This document shows positions 1 through 8,442 of a stretch of DNA of 64,000 bases, one piece after another. Position 1 is the stretch's first letter. Every line of letters begins with the position of its first letter. This DNA is from Lachnospiraceae bacterium (GTDB taxonomy: Bacteria > Bacillota > Clostridia > Lachnospirales > Lachnospiraceae). Under the pieces are notes generated by a model that made no database searches, had not been told where the DNA came from, and saw only the letters and a program-made list of their open reading frames with translations. The stretch covers positions 1 through 64,000 of the forward strand of contig SVFM01000001.1 in NCBI GenBank assembly GCA_015056865.1, in the 5' to 3' direction. The position numbers and the translations under genes were made by a program.

Positions 1-1072
1 CTCGTGCAGGGTTGGTACAGGATTCTGAGGGGAATTATTACTACATTAATTCTTCCCTTAAGGCAGTAAAGAATTGTACTTATGCATTTAGTACAGCGAT
101 GGGCAATGGATTGTTGCCTGGTGGTACCTATCAGTTTGGCGGTGACGGTAAGATGATTGATCCTCCAAGTGTTGAAGGTTCTCATAAACATGTATGGGGA
201 GAAGGAACAGTAACTGTACCGGTAACTTGTACAGAAGATGGAATCAAGACATTTATCTGTGATTGTGGTATCTCTAAGACAGAAGCTATTGCAGCGACAG
301 GTCATATCGATGAAGATGAAAACTTTAGCTGTGATAGTTGTGGAGAGACTTTGGAACATGAGCATGTATGGGGTGATGGAGAAATTACAACATCTGCAAC
401 ATGTACAGGTGCAGGAGTTAGAACTTATACCTGTCCTTGTGGGGAAACCAAGACAGAAACAATCGAAGCAACAGGTCATATCGATGAAGACGAAAACTTT
501 ATCTGTGACAATTGTAATGAAGCGGTTGCCCATGTACATGTATGGGATGATGGAGAAATTACAACACCTGCAACATGTACAACTCCGGGAGTAAAGACTT
601 ATACCTGTGCATGTGAAGAGACAAAGACAGAAACGATCGAAGCAACAGGTCATGTTGATGAAGATGAAGACTTTGTCTGTGATAAGTGTGAAGAAATTGT
701 TGATCATGAACACGTATGGGATAAGGGAGTAGTTACAACTCCTGTTAGTTGTACAACTTCGGGAGTCAGAACATATACCTGTGTATGTGGAGAAACCAAG
801 ACAGAGCCGATTGCAGCGCTGGGAAGTCATTTGGATGAGAACGGAGATCTATCTTGTGATAGATGTCAGGATAAGTTAAGTGTAAAGACGGGTCTTGTGT
901 TTGATAGTGATGGTAATATTCGTTACTATGTAAACGGTGCAGCGACTCGTGCAGGGTTGGTACAGGATTCTGAGGGGAATTATTACTACATTAATTCTTC
1001 CCTTAAGGCAGTAAAGAATTGTACTTATGCATTTAGTACAGCGATGGGCAATGGATTGTTGCCTGGTGGTAC
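1..1072 (+). repeat. Perfect 127-bp direct repeat inside the surface-protein gene
   Basis: Positions 1-127 and 946-1072 are identical base for base, at an offset of 945 bp. Both encode the same aromatic wall-binding-like module and bracket the four HVW repeats. Recombination between them would remove 945 bp, exactly 315 codons, in frame. Confidence 0.9.
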
Positions 1073-1112
1073 TTATAAGTTCGATATTACAGGTAAGCTT
1101 ATCTTAAATTAA
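3..1112 (+). CDS. Repeat-rich surface protein, 3' part only
   Basis: The reading frame is open at the left edge, so the N-terminus and any signal peptide lie outside the window. What remains has four units of about 59 residues, each starting HVW, followed by a Cys, a CxC, a GH and a CxxC motif; these spaced cysteines and histidines could bind metal, which is inference. The units are flanked by a YYYIN-type aromatic module resembling Gram-positive cell-wall-binding repeats. The module occurs twice, at the very start and at the C-terminus, and is identical over 127 bp at DNA level (1-127 and 946-1072). Known relatives are secreted or wall-bound proteins of gut Clostridia of unknown ligand. The adjacent glycan genes fit a surface role. 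The family assignment is only general. Confidence 0.7.
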   Translation, partial: RAGLVQDSEGNYYYINSSLKAVKNCTYAFSTAMGNGLLPGGTYQFGGDGKMIDPPSVEGSHKHVWGEGTVTVPVTCTEDGIKTFICDCGISKTEAIAATGHIDEDENFSCDSCGETLEHEHVWGDGEITTSATCTGAGVRTYTCPCGETKTETIEATGHIDEDENFICDNCNEAVAHVHVWDDGEITTPATCTTPGVKTYTCACEETKTETIEATGHVDEDEDFVCDKCEEIVDHEHVWDKGVVTTPVSCTTSGVRTYTCVCGETKTEPIAALGSHLDENGDLSCDRCQDKLSVKTGLVFDSDGNIRYYVNGAATRAGLVQDSEGNYYYINSSLKAVKNCTYAFSTAMGNGLLPGGTYKFDITGKLILN

Positions 1113-1132
1113 TGGTAAGCATCTGATAAGTA

Positions 1133-1159
1133 CATCCCTCTCTGTTGAAGAGAGGGATG
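1133..1159 (+). terminator. Hairpin downstream of the surface protein
   Basis: An 11-bp perfect stem (CATCCCTCTCT pairing with AGAGAGGGATG) closes a 5-nt loop 20 nt after the stop codon. No T-tract follows, so it is either a weak terminator or an mRNA-stabilising or processing structure before the next gene. Confidence 0.45.
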
Positions 1160-1257
1160 CCGCACAGAATTGATGCCTCCACGGGGCGTGCGGTGGGCAA
1201 CGTATAAGCATTTTGCGGCGGAATCAATTCAAAGAAAAAGGAAAGGTGGATGGTTTT

Positions 1258-2430
1258 ATGAAAGTTGTATTTGTATCTAATTATTTTAATCACCACCAAA
1301 AACCATTTTGTGAAGAAATGTATAAAAGGCTAGGAAACGATTTTGTTTTTATTTCCACAACTGTAATGAGGGAAGAACGAAGAAAGTTAGGGTATGCACA
1401 GGGAGAGATTCCTACATATGTATATCTTGCTTATGAAGGAGAAAATCAGTATAAAGCGGCAATCTCATTTATCAATGAAGCAGATGTAGTAATTGCAGGT
1501 GCAGCTCCTAATGATATACTGAGAGAACGTATTCTTGCAAACAAGCTTATTTTTCGATATTCAGAACGTCCTTATAAGAAGGTTAGCTCGTGGTTGAAAA
1601 AGATTTATCATTTTATTTGTTGGCGTCAAATGAATCTGTGGAAAAATAATATTTACATGTTGTGCTCCAGTGCATATACTGCGCTGGATTATGCAAGTGT
1701 CGGTATGTATAAACGGAAATCCTATAAATGGGGATATTTTCCTGCCGACATAAAGTACAATGTTGATGAATTGTTATCCCAAAAGAGAACAAATTTACTT
1801 CTATGGTGTGGACGTTTTATTGATTGGAAACATCCGGATGATGCAATTCAGATAGCCAGAAGATTAAAGAATGATGGTTATGATTTTAGGCTAAATATGA
1901 TCGGTACAGGAGAAATGGAGGATGAATTAAAACGGTATGTGAAGGAAGAGAATCTTAGCGATGTTGTACATTTCTGTGGATCTATGTCTCCACAACAGGT
2001 ACGAATGAATATGGAAGAAGCAGGTATTTATCTGTTTACCAGTGATCGTCAAGAAGGATGGGGAGCGGTTCTCAATGAGTCAATGAATAGTGGATGTACA
2101 GTTATTGCCAGTCATGCAATTGGTTCTGTTCCGTATTTATTGAAGGACGAGGTGAATGGTATGGTGTACGAATCTGGAAATATTGATATGCTGTATGAAA
2201 AGGTTAAGTATGTAATAGAACATACAGAAGAGCAATATCGTTTAGGAAAAGAAGCGTATAGAACAATTATAATAGAGTGGAATGCTACAGTAGCAACTCA
2301 AAGATTATTGAAGTTAGCAGAGGGGATCATAAATGAGAAAAACGATGATGTACTATATCAAAATGGACCATGTAGTAAAGCGGCAATAATTAAAGATGGA
2401 TGGTATAAAGAAAGAATTACTAAAAAGTAA
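1258..2430 (+). CDS. Glycosyltransferase family 4 (GT-B fold)
   Basis: This is a 390-residue GT-B glycosyltransferase that would transfer a sugar from an activated donor to a growing surface glycan at the cytoplasmic face of the membrane. The C-terminal half carries the family signature: a LLWCGRF-type strand near residue 184, an IGTGEMEDEL segment, and the EGWGAVLNES donor-binding motif near 266 with its paired glutamates. The start is placed at the ATG at 1258, preceded by GAAAGGTGG; an upstream extension in the same frame is not typical of the family. It is AT-rich like its neighbours. Donor and acceptor cannot be told from sequence. Confidence 0.85.
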   Translation: MKVVFVSNYFNHHQKPFCEEMYKRLGNDFVFISTTVMREERRKLGYAQGEIPTYVYLAYEGENQYKAAISFINEADVVIAGAAPNDILRERILANKLIFRYSERPYKKVSSWLKKIYHFICWRQMNLWKNNIYMLCSSAYTALDYASVGMYKRKSYKWGYFPADIKYNVDELLSQKRTNLLLWCGRFIDWKHPDDAIQIARRLKNDGYDFRLNMIGTGEMEDELKRYVKEENLSDVVHFCGSMSPQQVRMNMEEAGIYLFTSDRQEGWGAVLNESMNSGCTVIASHAIGSVPYLLKDEVNGMVYESGNIDMLYEKVKYVIEHTEEQYRLGKEAYRTIIIEWNATVATQRLLKLAEGIINEKNDDVLYQNGPCSKAAIIKDGWYKERITKK

Positions 2431-2445
2431 GGAGAAAATGAAAGC

Positions 2446-3462
2446 ATGAAAAGAATGATGAAGATCATTATGAGAGTTTTGATGGTGACCATATTATGTA
2501 GTTGCTTCATAGGATGCACTACTTATGGCGATGGAGAATCTTCTTCTGTTGTAGAAAACAGCTCCTTAAAAGTTCCTGGAGAGTATACTTGGGAAGAATA
2601 TGAAGCACTGGATGATAATGATAAAAATAAGTTCCAGAAAAGTTTTGAGGATATTGCCGCTTTTGATAGTTGGTTGATGAAAGCTCAAGAGGATGCTTTA
2701 TTGCCGTGGGAGAGTGGCGGAAAACAACCTGTAGAATATACCTGGGAAGAATACGAAGCTTTAAGTGATTTTTTAAAGGATGCTTTTTTTGAAAGCTTTG
2801 AAGTTGCGGATGATTTTGATATGTGGATGAGAATCGCAATGGGAGGAGAAGCCCTTCCATGGGAAGATGGTGGAAAACAACCTGTAGAATATACCTGGGA
2901 AGAATATGAAACTTTATCTGAAAATCAAAAGATGGAATTTCAAAAAAGCTTTAAGGATATTGTTGCATTCGATAACTGGTTAATGGGCGCACAGAATAAT
3001 GCATTATTACCATGGGAAGAAGAGGGGATACAACCATCTGACTATACGTGGGAAGAGTATGAAGCTTTAAGTGATTTTTTAAAGGATACTTTTTTTGAGA
3101 GTTTTGAAAATGTAAAGGACTTTGATCGCTGGATGACTAGTGCGATGGAGAGTATTATTCCTCCATGGGAAAATGGAGGAAAACAGCCATCTGACTATAC
3201 TTGGGAAGAATATGAACTATTGAATATGGATCAGCAGATCGAATTTCAAAAGTGTTTCGAAGATATTAATGCATTTGATAATTGGTTGATTGAAGCTCAA
3301 GAGAATGCAGTATTACCTTGGGACGACGGTGGGAAACAGCCCTTTGATTATACTTGGAAAGAATATGAAGCGTTGACTGATTTTCAAAAAGATGCCTTTT
3401 TTGAGAGTTTTGAGAGTATATCGGATTTTGATAATTGGTATGCAGCCAATAGTCCTCAATAA
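2446..3462 (+). CDS. Lipoprotein of six tandem TWEEYEAL-type repeats
   Basis: A 338-residue protein with a lipoprotein signal peptide (hydrophobic stretch ending FIGC at about residues 21-24), so it is probably anchored outside the cell membrane. The rest is six units of about 51 residues with the pattern PWE..GGKQP..YTWEEYEAL, then F..SF....FD.W. Units 1, 3 and 5 (FQKSF...AFD.WL..AQ) resemble each other, as do 2, 4 and 6 (FFESF...DFD.WM), so the array is built of three two-unit blocks. The same repeat makes up the lipoprotein at 8443-9894. I know of no assigned function. It lies 15 bp after the preceding glycosyltransferase and is probably co-transcribed with it. Confidence 0.75.
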   Translation: MKRMMKIIMRVLMVTILCSCFIGCTTYGDGESSSVVENSSLKVPGEYTWEEYEALDDNDKNKFQKSFEDIAAFDSWLMKAQEDALLPWESGGKQPVEYTWEEYEALSDFLKDAFFESFEVADDFDMWMRIAMGGEALPWEDGGKQPVEYTWEEYETLSENQKMEFQKSFKDIVAFDNWLMGAQNNALLPWEEEGIQPSDYTWEEYEALSDFLKDTFFESFENVKDFDRWMTSAMESIIPPWENGGKQPSDYTWEEYELLNMDQQIEFQKCFEDINAFDNWLIEAQENAVLPWDDGGKQPFDYTWKEYEALTDFQKDAFFESFESISDFDNWYAANSPQ

Positions 3463-3649
3463 TTGAAGTTATGTTTAGATATTAATTATGAGAGAAAAGA
3501 AGGATATTCCCACCTAGCGTAGATATTATATATGATTGATTATCATTTGTGTTAATATTAAGTGTATGAAATAGAGTAATACTTAAATTCTTGTTTATTT
3601 AGGAAGGAAAGTCTAATTAAAGATTAGGAGCGTTAGATTATTAGATGTT

Positions 3650-4636
3650 ATGAGTAATTTACCATTAATTAGTATAATTATACCCGCTTATAATGCGGGA
3701 CGATGGATTGCACAGGCATGCAATTCAGTTCTTATGCAAACGTATAAGAATTGGGAATTAATTGTTGTTGATGATGGTTCTGTTGATGAAACATATAAAA
3801 TCGTAAAGGAAATTTCTACAATACATTCTTTGGTGAATATTATTCATATAGAGAATGGTGGGGTATGTAAAGCCAGAAATGTAGGAATTGAAGCTTCTAG
3901 AGGAGAATATATTACTTTTTTAGATGCGGATGATTTATTTGTTGTGAATTCATTAGAAAAGCTGTATAGAGCAATGGAAGCATATGAGGCTGATATTATT
4001 GTTGGAGGACGATGTAATATAGATGAAAATGGAGGTTTTTTGGAGTCTCCATATCCCAAAGAGTGTAAAGTCTTAAATGGAATGCAAGCACTTGAGTCAT
4101 CATTATTAGATCATCCATCATCATATACAGTATGGGGGAAATTGTACAAAAAAGGTATTATTGGAGATATTCGATTTATAGAGGGTAAACATGTTCATGA
4201 AGATAGTTTTTTTGTTTTCCAATGTTACTTAAAAAAGCCAAAGGTAGTGTTGATTGATGATATAGTAGTTCAATACCGGATTACTGAAAACAGTGCATCA
4301 AGAGCACCTTTTTCTGAAAAGTTTTTTGATATACTGTATTTTGCTGAGCAGAAAAAACTGTGTATTGAAAAACAATATCCAGAGTATGATCATCTTGCAG
4401 AAAATGTTATAATAAAAGCTAAGTTGTCTTTATTAAAGAATTTGTGTAAAACAAAAGAAAAAAGATATAGAAGTTGTGAAAAAACATATATTCAAGAAAT
4501 AGTAAAAAAAAGAAAATGTTTTATTCCAGCAATCAGTAGTGATAGACGAATATTTTGGATAGTTACTCATCATATGTATAAACTATACAAGTTCATTTAT
4601 TTTCCAATTCGTCAAAAAATAAATGGTAGATTTTGA
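3650..4636 (+). CDS. Glycosyltransferase family 2 (GT-A fold)
   Basis: A 328-residue GT2 enzyme. The N-terminus reads SIIIPAYNAG, followed by VVDDGS near residue 41 and the DxD-type DADD near 92, which bind the nucleotide-sugar and metal. The C-terminal part is variable and AT-rich, as usual for acceptor specificity. It would add one sugar to a cell-surface polysaccharide. The chosen ATG gives the canonical GT2 start, although the nearest Shine-Dalgarno-like AGGAG lies about 19 bases upstream, farther than ideal. A 187-bp AT-rich gap separates it from the repeat lipoprotein, so it may have its own promoter. Confidence 0.85.
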   Translation: MSNLPLISIIIPAYNAGRWIAQACNSVLMQTYKNWELIVVDDGSVDETYKIVKEISTIHSLVNIIHIENGGVCKARNVGIEASRGEYITFLDADDLFVVNSLEKLYRAMEAYEADIIVGGRCNIDENGGFLESPYPKECKVLNGMQALESSLLDHPSSYTVWGKLYKKGIIGDIRFIEGKHVHEDSFFVFQCYLKKPKVVLIDDIVVQYRITENSASRAPFSEKFFDILYFAEQKKLCIEKQYPEYDHLAENVIIKAKLSLLKNLCKTKEKRYRSCEKTYIQEIVKKRKCFIPAISSDRRIFWIVTHHMYKLYKFIYFPIRQKINGRF

Positions 4637-4693
4637 GACTATTAATTAGCAAGTGTAATTTTATATTAAATGACACTATGATAATACAGGTGA

Positions 4694-4807
4694 ATAATCC
4701 GGCTTCCGTGTCCGGACTGTCCGGCGTTTGGAAACTGCGATTCCGTTTTTGAGGAAACCGGTATTCCGGACTGTGGAAACCGTTGGTATAAATGCCTTAG
4801 AATGTAA
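4694..4807 (+). pseudogene. GC-rich Cys-rich coding remnant without start
   Basis: In an otherwise AT-rich region this stretch is GC-rich and reads without a stop for 37 codons, with a CPDCPAFGNC cluster and a later PDCGN, then a stop at 4805. There is no start codon or ribosome site, and an in-frame stop sits just upstream at 4691. It looks like the 3' end of a lost gene encoding a Cys-rich tail, but I cannot name the parent. A chance reading frame is possible. Confidence 0.3.
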
Positions 4808-4854
4808 TTATGCACCATCTGGTGTAAATACATTTGGCAGGGGAAAGTACAAGA

Positions 4855-6162
4855 ATGAAGCAAACAAAAAGTAATGTCTTTAAAAATGCCGGTTGGATAA
4901 TTGGCTGTAAAATCATACAATCTATACTTAATTTAATAATTGGATTAATTACGGCGAGATACTTAGGCCCGTCCAATTACGGTGTTATAAGCTACGTTGC
5001 GTCAGTGGTAGCATTTGCAATGCCGATCATGCAGTTGGGTCTTAAAAATACATTGGTTAAGGAGTTTGTAAAATCTCCCGATAGGGAAGGCGTGATATTG
5101 GGCACCTCTTTGGTATTCAATATGATATCCAGCATCTTTTGTATGGTGGGTTCGGTTGCGTTCGTAATGGTAGCCAACGCCGGTGAAACAGAAACGATTT
5201 TAGTTTGCGCGCTGTATAGCTTAACGTTGTTATTCAACGCAACCGAAATGACCCAGTACTGGTTTCAGTCCAAGCTGTTGTCAAAATATCCATCTTTCGC
5301 GTCACTAATTGCATATATCGTTGTTGCATTCTATAAAATTTACTTGCTCGTAACGCAAAAAAGTGTTATTTGGTTTGCGTTCTCCAATGCGATAGACTAT
5401 TTTTTAATTTCGATTATTTTAATGATTATATACAAAAAGGTAGGCGGCCAACGTTTATCAGCGAATTGGCAGATAGGAAAAGAGTTACTATCCCGAAGTA
5501 AATACTATATCATTCCAAGCCTAATGGTCATTATATTTCAGAATACTGACAGAATTATGATAAGGCTTATGATAGGAGAAAGTGAAACGGGATTATATTC
5601 AGCGGCAATAACGTGTATAGGAATCAGTGCCTTTGTGTTCGGTGCAGTGATCGATTCTGCAAGACCGGTAATCCTAGAGGAGAAAGAACGGAATCAAGTA
5701 CTATACGAAAAGAGAGTGACTCAATTGTACAGCATCATCACATGCATGTCACTTGCACAAAGCATAGGAATGACTTTGCTTGCCAAGCCCATTGTCAATT
5801 TGCTGTATGGGGGTGAATATGCAAAATCTGCAAGCATTCTTGCAGTTGCGGTTTGGTATATAACTTTTGGGCACTACGGTTCTGTTCGTAATATTTGGAT
5901 TTTGGCTGAAGGCAAACAGAAATTTCTGACTGGGATTAATGTGGTTGGAGCAATTGCCAATGTCCTTTTAAATTTGTGTCTGATTCCGATTCTTGGAGCG
6001 GTTGGAGCGGCAATTGCCTCGGTTATCACGCAGTTTTTTACCAATGTTATTATAGGTTTTGTTTTTAAACCTATTCGGAATAACAATAGATTAATGATAA
6101 AAGGTTTAAATCCGAAAGTTATCATAGAAATGCTCCGAGGAATACTTTGTAGGAGAGAATAG
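4855..6162 (+). CDS. Wzx-like polysaccharide flippase (MOP superfamily)
   Basis: A 435-residue integral membrane protein with about a dozen hydrophobic segments. Its N-terminus (NVFKNAGWIIG, ARYLGPSNYG) is typical of oligosaccharide-lipid flippases of the RfbX/Wzx group. It would move undecaprenyl-linked repeat units from the inner to the outer face of the membrane. The ATG at 4855 follows AGGGGAAAG with good spacing; an upstream TTG is less likely. It follows the two glycosyltransferases and ends 7 bp before the DHH-family gene, so it links the glycan genes to the phosphoesterase trio. No polymerase (Wzy) is visible in the window. Confidence 0.88.
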   Translation: MKQTKSNVFKNAGWIIGCKIIQSILNLIIGLITARYLGPSNYGVISYVASVVAFAMPIMQLGLKNTLVKEFVKSPDREGVILGTSLVFNMISSIFCMVGSVAFVMVANAGETETILVCALYSLTLLFNATEMTQYWFQSKLLSKYPSFASLIAYIVVAFYKIYLLVTQKSVIWFAFSNAIDYFLISIILMIIYKKVGGQRLSANWQIGKELLSRSKYYIIPSLMVIIFQNTDRIMIRLMIGESETGLYSAAITCIGISAFVFGAVIDSARPVILEEKERNQVLYEKRVTQLYSIITCMSLAQSIGMTLLAKPIVNLLYGGEYAKSASILAVAVWYITFGHYGSVRNIWILAEGKQKFLTGINVVGAIANVLLNLCLIPILGAVGAAIASVITQFFTNVIIGFVFKPIRNNNRLMIKGLNPKVIIEMLRGILCRRE

Positions 6163-6169
6163 ATTAAAT

Positions 6170-7096
6170 ATGAAACAAAATATAATCATCACCGCCGGCT
6201 CAACCTACTTAGACATCGATGCCTACGCCTGCAGTGTTGCCATGGCGGAACTTTTACAACTGCAAGGCATACCTGCCATTGCCTATTCTGCGGCACCCTG
6301 CAATTATAGCGTATGCGAATTCCTGATTGAGAAAGGGCAGATCCTAACTTCCCTGCAGTCCCAGTATCAGGCAGAAACCGCAAAATACATTGTGGTTGAT
6401 GTTTCGGACCCAGAATATATGAAGGAGAATGTACCCCTAAGTCAGGTGGTGGAGATCTACGATCACCATGTTGGCTTTGAGGCATATTGGACAAGCCGCA
6501 TTGGGGAACAAGCCCATATTGAGTTTATTGGTGCCGCTGCCACCCTGATCTACCGGGAATGGAAAAGGGCCGGCCTGCAGGACCAAATGACGCGCGCCAC
6601 AGCTCTTTTGTTAATCGCCGCTATTTTGGACAATACCCTGAATCTTACCTCTTCCAATACCACAGCTGAAGACAGGATAGCCTTCCATGAACTGTGCCAA
6701 AAAGCGAATGTAGATCACAAGTGGTGCGTCACATATTTTTCACAGGTGCAAGAGAATGTAGAGGCGGATTTGAAGAACGCACTCTTTAACGATATCAAAA
6801 CCCTTCGGGGCAATGCGATTCTGCCGCCCCGTATCGCCCAGCTTTGCGTCTGGGACGCCCGCGGCATCTTGGAAAGATTGCCGGAGATCCGGCGGTGGTT
6901 CGCTGACAAGGATGATAGTTGGATGATCAATATCATAGATCTCAGGCAACACTGCAGTTACTTTGTCTGTGATGATCACGACTATCAGAAGGGAATGGAG
7001 AAGATATTCCACATTCAATTTCAATCGGGTGTTGCAAAGTCCCCGGTTTCTTACTTAAGAAAAGAAATCATCAAAAAGACCCTGACTAATCTTTAA
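6170..7096 (+). CDS. DHH-family phosphoesterase, inorganic-pyrophosphatase-like
   Basis: 308 residues with the ordered metal-ligand motifs of the DHH superfamily: an AGSTYLDIDA loop (D15, D17), a VVDVSD strand near 73-78 and the DHH triad at about 98-100. The arrangement resembles manganese-dependent inorganic pyrophosphatases, which hydrolyse PPi to phosphate, but the N-terminal GHxxPDxD signature is altered, so another phosphoanhydride or phosphoester may be the substrate. It is co-directional and tightly packed with a nucleotidyltransferase and a histidine phosphatase. Removing PPi made by the nucleotidyltransferase is an attractive but unproven role. Codon usage is more GC-rich than in the glycosyltransferases upstream. 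Confidence 0.75.
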   Translation: MKQNIIITAGSTYLDIDAYACSVAMAELLQLQGIPAIAYSAAPCNYSVCEFLIEKGQILTSLQSQYQAETAKYIVVDVSDPEYMKENVPLSQVVEIYDHHVGFEAYWTSRIGEQAHIEFIGAAATLIYREWKRAGLQDQMTRATALLLIAAILDNTLNLTSSNTTAEDRIAFHELCQKANVDHKWCVTYFSQVQENVEADLKNALFNDIKTLRGNAILPPRIAQLCVWDARGILERLPEIRRWFADKDDSWMINIIDLRQHCSYFVCDDHDYQKGMEKIFHIQFQSGVAKSPVSYLRKEIIKKTLTNL

Positions 7097-7112
7097 TACG
7101 GAGGAAAAATTA

Positions 7113-7664
7113 ATGATAGAACTAGGCTTTATTCACGGCAGATTTCAATTGTTTCATAATGACCACTTGAACTATGCTCTGTTGGCAAAAGAACAATGCA
7201 AAAAGCTGATCGTGGGAATCACATCCCCCGAGAACGCATCCCTGATACGGGAAGAGGTGGATCCCCACAGAAGTGAAGCGGCTTCCAATCCTTTCACATA
7301 TTACGAAAGATATAATATGATCAAGCTGGCCCTGTTAGAAGCGGGAGTCAAAAGGGAAGATTTCGAGATCGTACCCTATCCCATCGAACGGCCGGAAATT
7401 CTTTACAACTATGTTCCCCTGTCAGCCACTTCCTTTTTCACCATTTACGACCAGTGGGGCTACGAAAAGCTGGAAAGACTTAAGAGCCTTGGTTATGGAA
7501 CCGTGGTGCTTTTTGACGACAGAGAAAAGAAAATGTGCAGCACAGAGATCAGGCAGAAGATCGTTGACGGAGATGATTGGAAACAGATGGTACCCAACGC
7601 AGTGTATGAGTACATCGTAGAAAATGATCTTACCCGTAAAGTCATTCAGTTACTGCAGAAATAG
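7113..7664 (+). CDS. Nucleotidyltransferase, NMN adenylyltransferase-like
   Basis: 183 residues with the two hallmarks of the nucleotidylyltransferase superfamily: GRFQLFHNDH at residues 9-18 (the HxxH-type ATP site) and a C-terminal STEIRQKI near 143, matching the ISSTxIR motif. GRFQxFH is characteristic of NadM/NadR-type NMN adenylyltransferases, which make NAD from NMN and ATP. Neighbours argue for a specialised use, possibly nucleotide-activation of a glycan building block; that is inference. A strong GGAGG site 16 bp after the previous stop fixes the start. Confidence 0.78.
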   Translation: MIELGFIHGRFQLFHNDHLNYALLAKEQCKKLIVGITSPENASLIREEVDPHRSEAASNPFTYYERYNMIKLALLEAGVKREDFEIVPYPIERPEILYNYVPLSATSFFTIYDQWGYEKLERLKSLGYGTVVLFDDREKKMCSTEIRQKIVDGDDWKQMVPNAVYEYIVENDLTRKVIQLLQK

Positions 7665-7686
7665 TACAACCGGAGAGGAAACAACA

Positions 7687-8418
7687 ATGTTTGATGTACG
7701 CACCATACCTGTTGCAGAAAGAGAAAGAATTACAAATAATTTGTTAAAGTGGGGCATTGCCATCGACCAGGAGACCGGCAAGATTGATTACATTCCGGGT
7801 ACCACGACCCCCGCAGTAAAGTGTAACTCCATTTACCTGATCAGACATGCGGAAACCGTGGCTGTGGTCAATCATGAGTTTATGAGTGACACCTCCGCCA
7901 ACTGCGCATTTACCGACAACGGAATAGAGATTACCCACAAACAGGCGGCCCAGCTTGACAGCTACAACTTTGATGTAGCCCTGTACGGCCCCATCGAAAG
8001 AGTGGTCAATACCAAGAACCTGATCATGCAGACACCCCAGAAATTCCCCTACGTGCCCGTGGAAAAGCTCCACGGCATCAACAACACCGGCTGGGAATAC
8101 AAAACCTATTTTGATCTGGAGCATGATCCCACCTTTATCGCCCGTGAAATCGAAAACAATATGTTTGCCAGAACCCCCAAGGGCTCTTCCTGGGGAACGG
8201 TTATCGCCAACTGTGTGGATGTTTTGGAATTCATCAACCAGAATTACGAAGGCAAAAACATCCTGCTGATCAGCCAGGGTTCTGTTCTTCGTGCCATGCA
8301 GATCCTGCTGAGAGCCAGAAAGCACCCTTGGGACGATTTTACAGTCAGCGGTATGTATCACGTGGGCGACGATTCCAAAAAGAAAAAAGATTACGGTATC
8401 ATTGCAAAAGTTTTTTGA
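7687..8418 (+). CDS. Histidine phosphatase superfamily protein (PGAM-like)
   Basis: 243 residues with the catalytic LIRHAET motif near residues 51-57 (phospho-accepting His54) and a later LLISQGSVLRA segment where the second conserved His of the superfamily is normally found. Here that place reads SQGS, so the second histidine may be replaced or lie elsewhere. A stretch of about 50 residues precedes the RHG motif, longer than usual. Members dephosphorylate small phosphoesters or act as mutases. It completes a three-gene run with the DHH phosphoesterase and nucleotidyltransferase. The start at 7687 follows GGAGAGG; the frame extends upstream into the preceding gene but without a ribosome site. 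Confidence 0.75.
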   Translation: MFDVRTIPVAERERITNNLLKWGIAIDQETGKIDYIPGTTTPAVKCNSIYLIRHAETVAVVNHEFMSDTSANCAFTDNGIEITHKQAAQLDSYNFDVALYGPIERVVNTKNLIMQTPQKFPYVPVEKLHGINNTGWEYKTYFDLEHDPTFIAREIENNMFARTPKGSSWGTVIANCVDVLEFINQNYEGKNILLISQGSVLRAMQILLRARKHPWDDFTVSGMYHVGDDSKKKKDYGIIAKVF

Positions 8419-8442
8419 GTTTAGAAAGTGGAGACAGATAGA

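Noticed and set aside
4666-4920. Minus-strand frame across the gap before the flippase
   Set aside because: No start context, and it overlaps the certain 5' end of the flippase gene.
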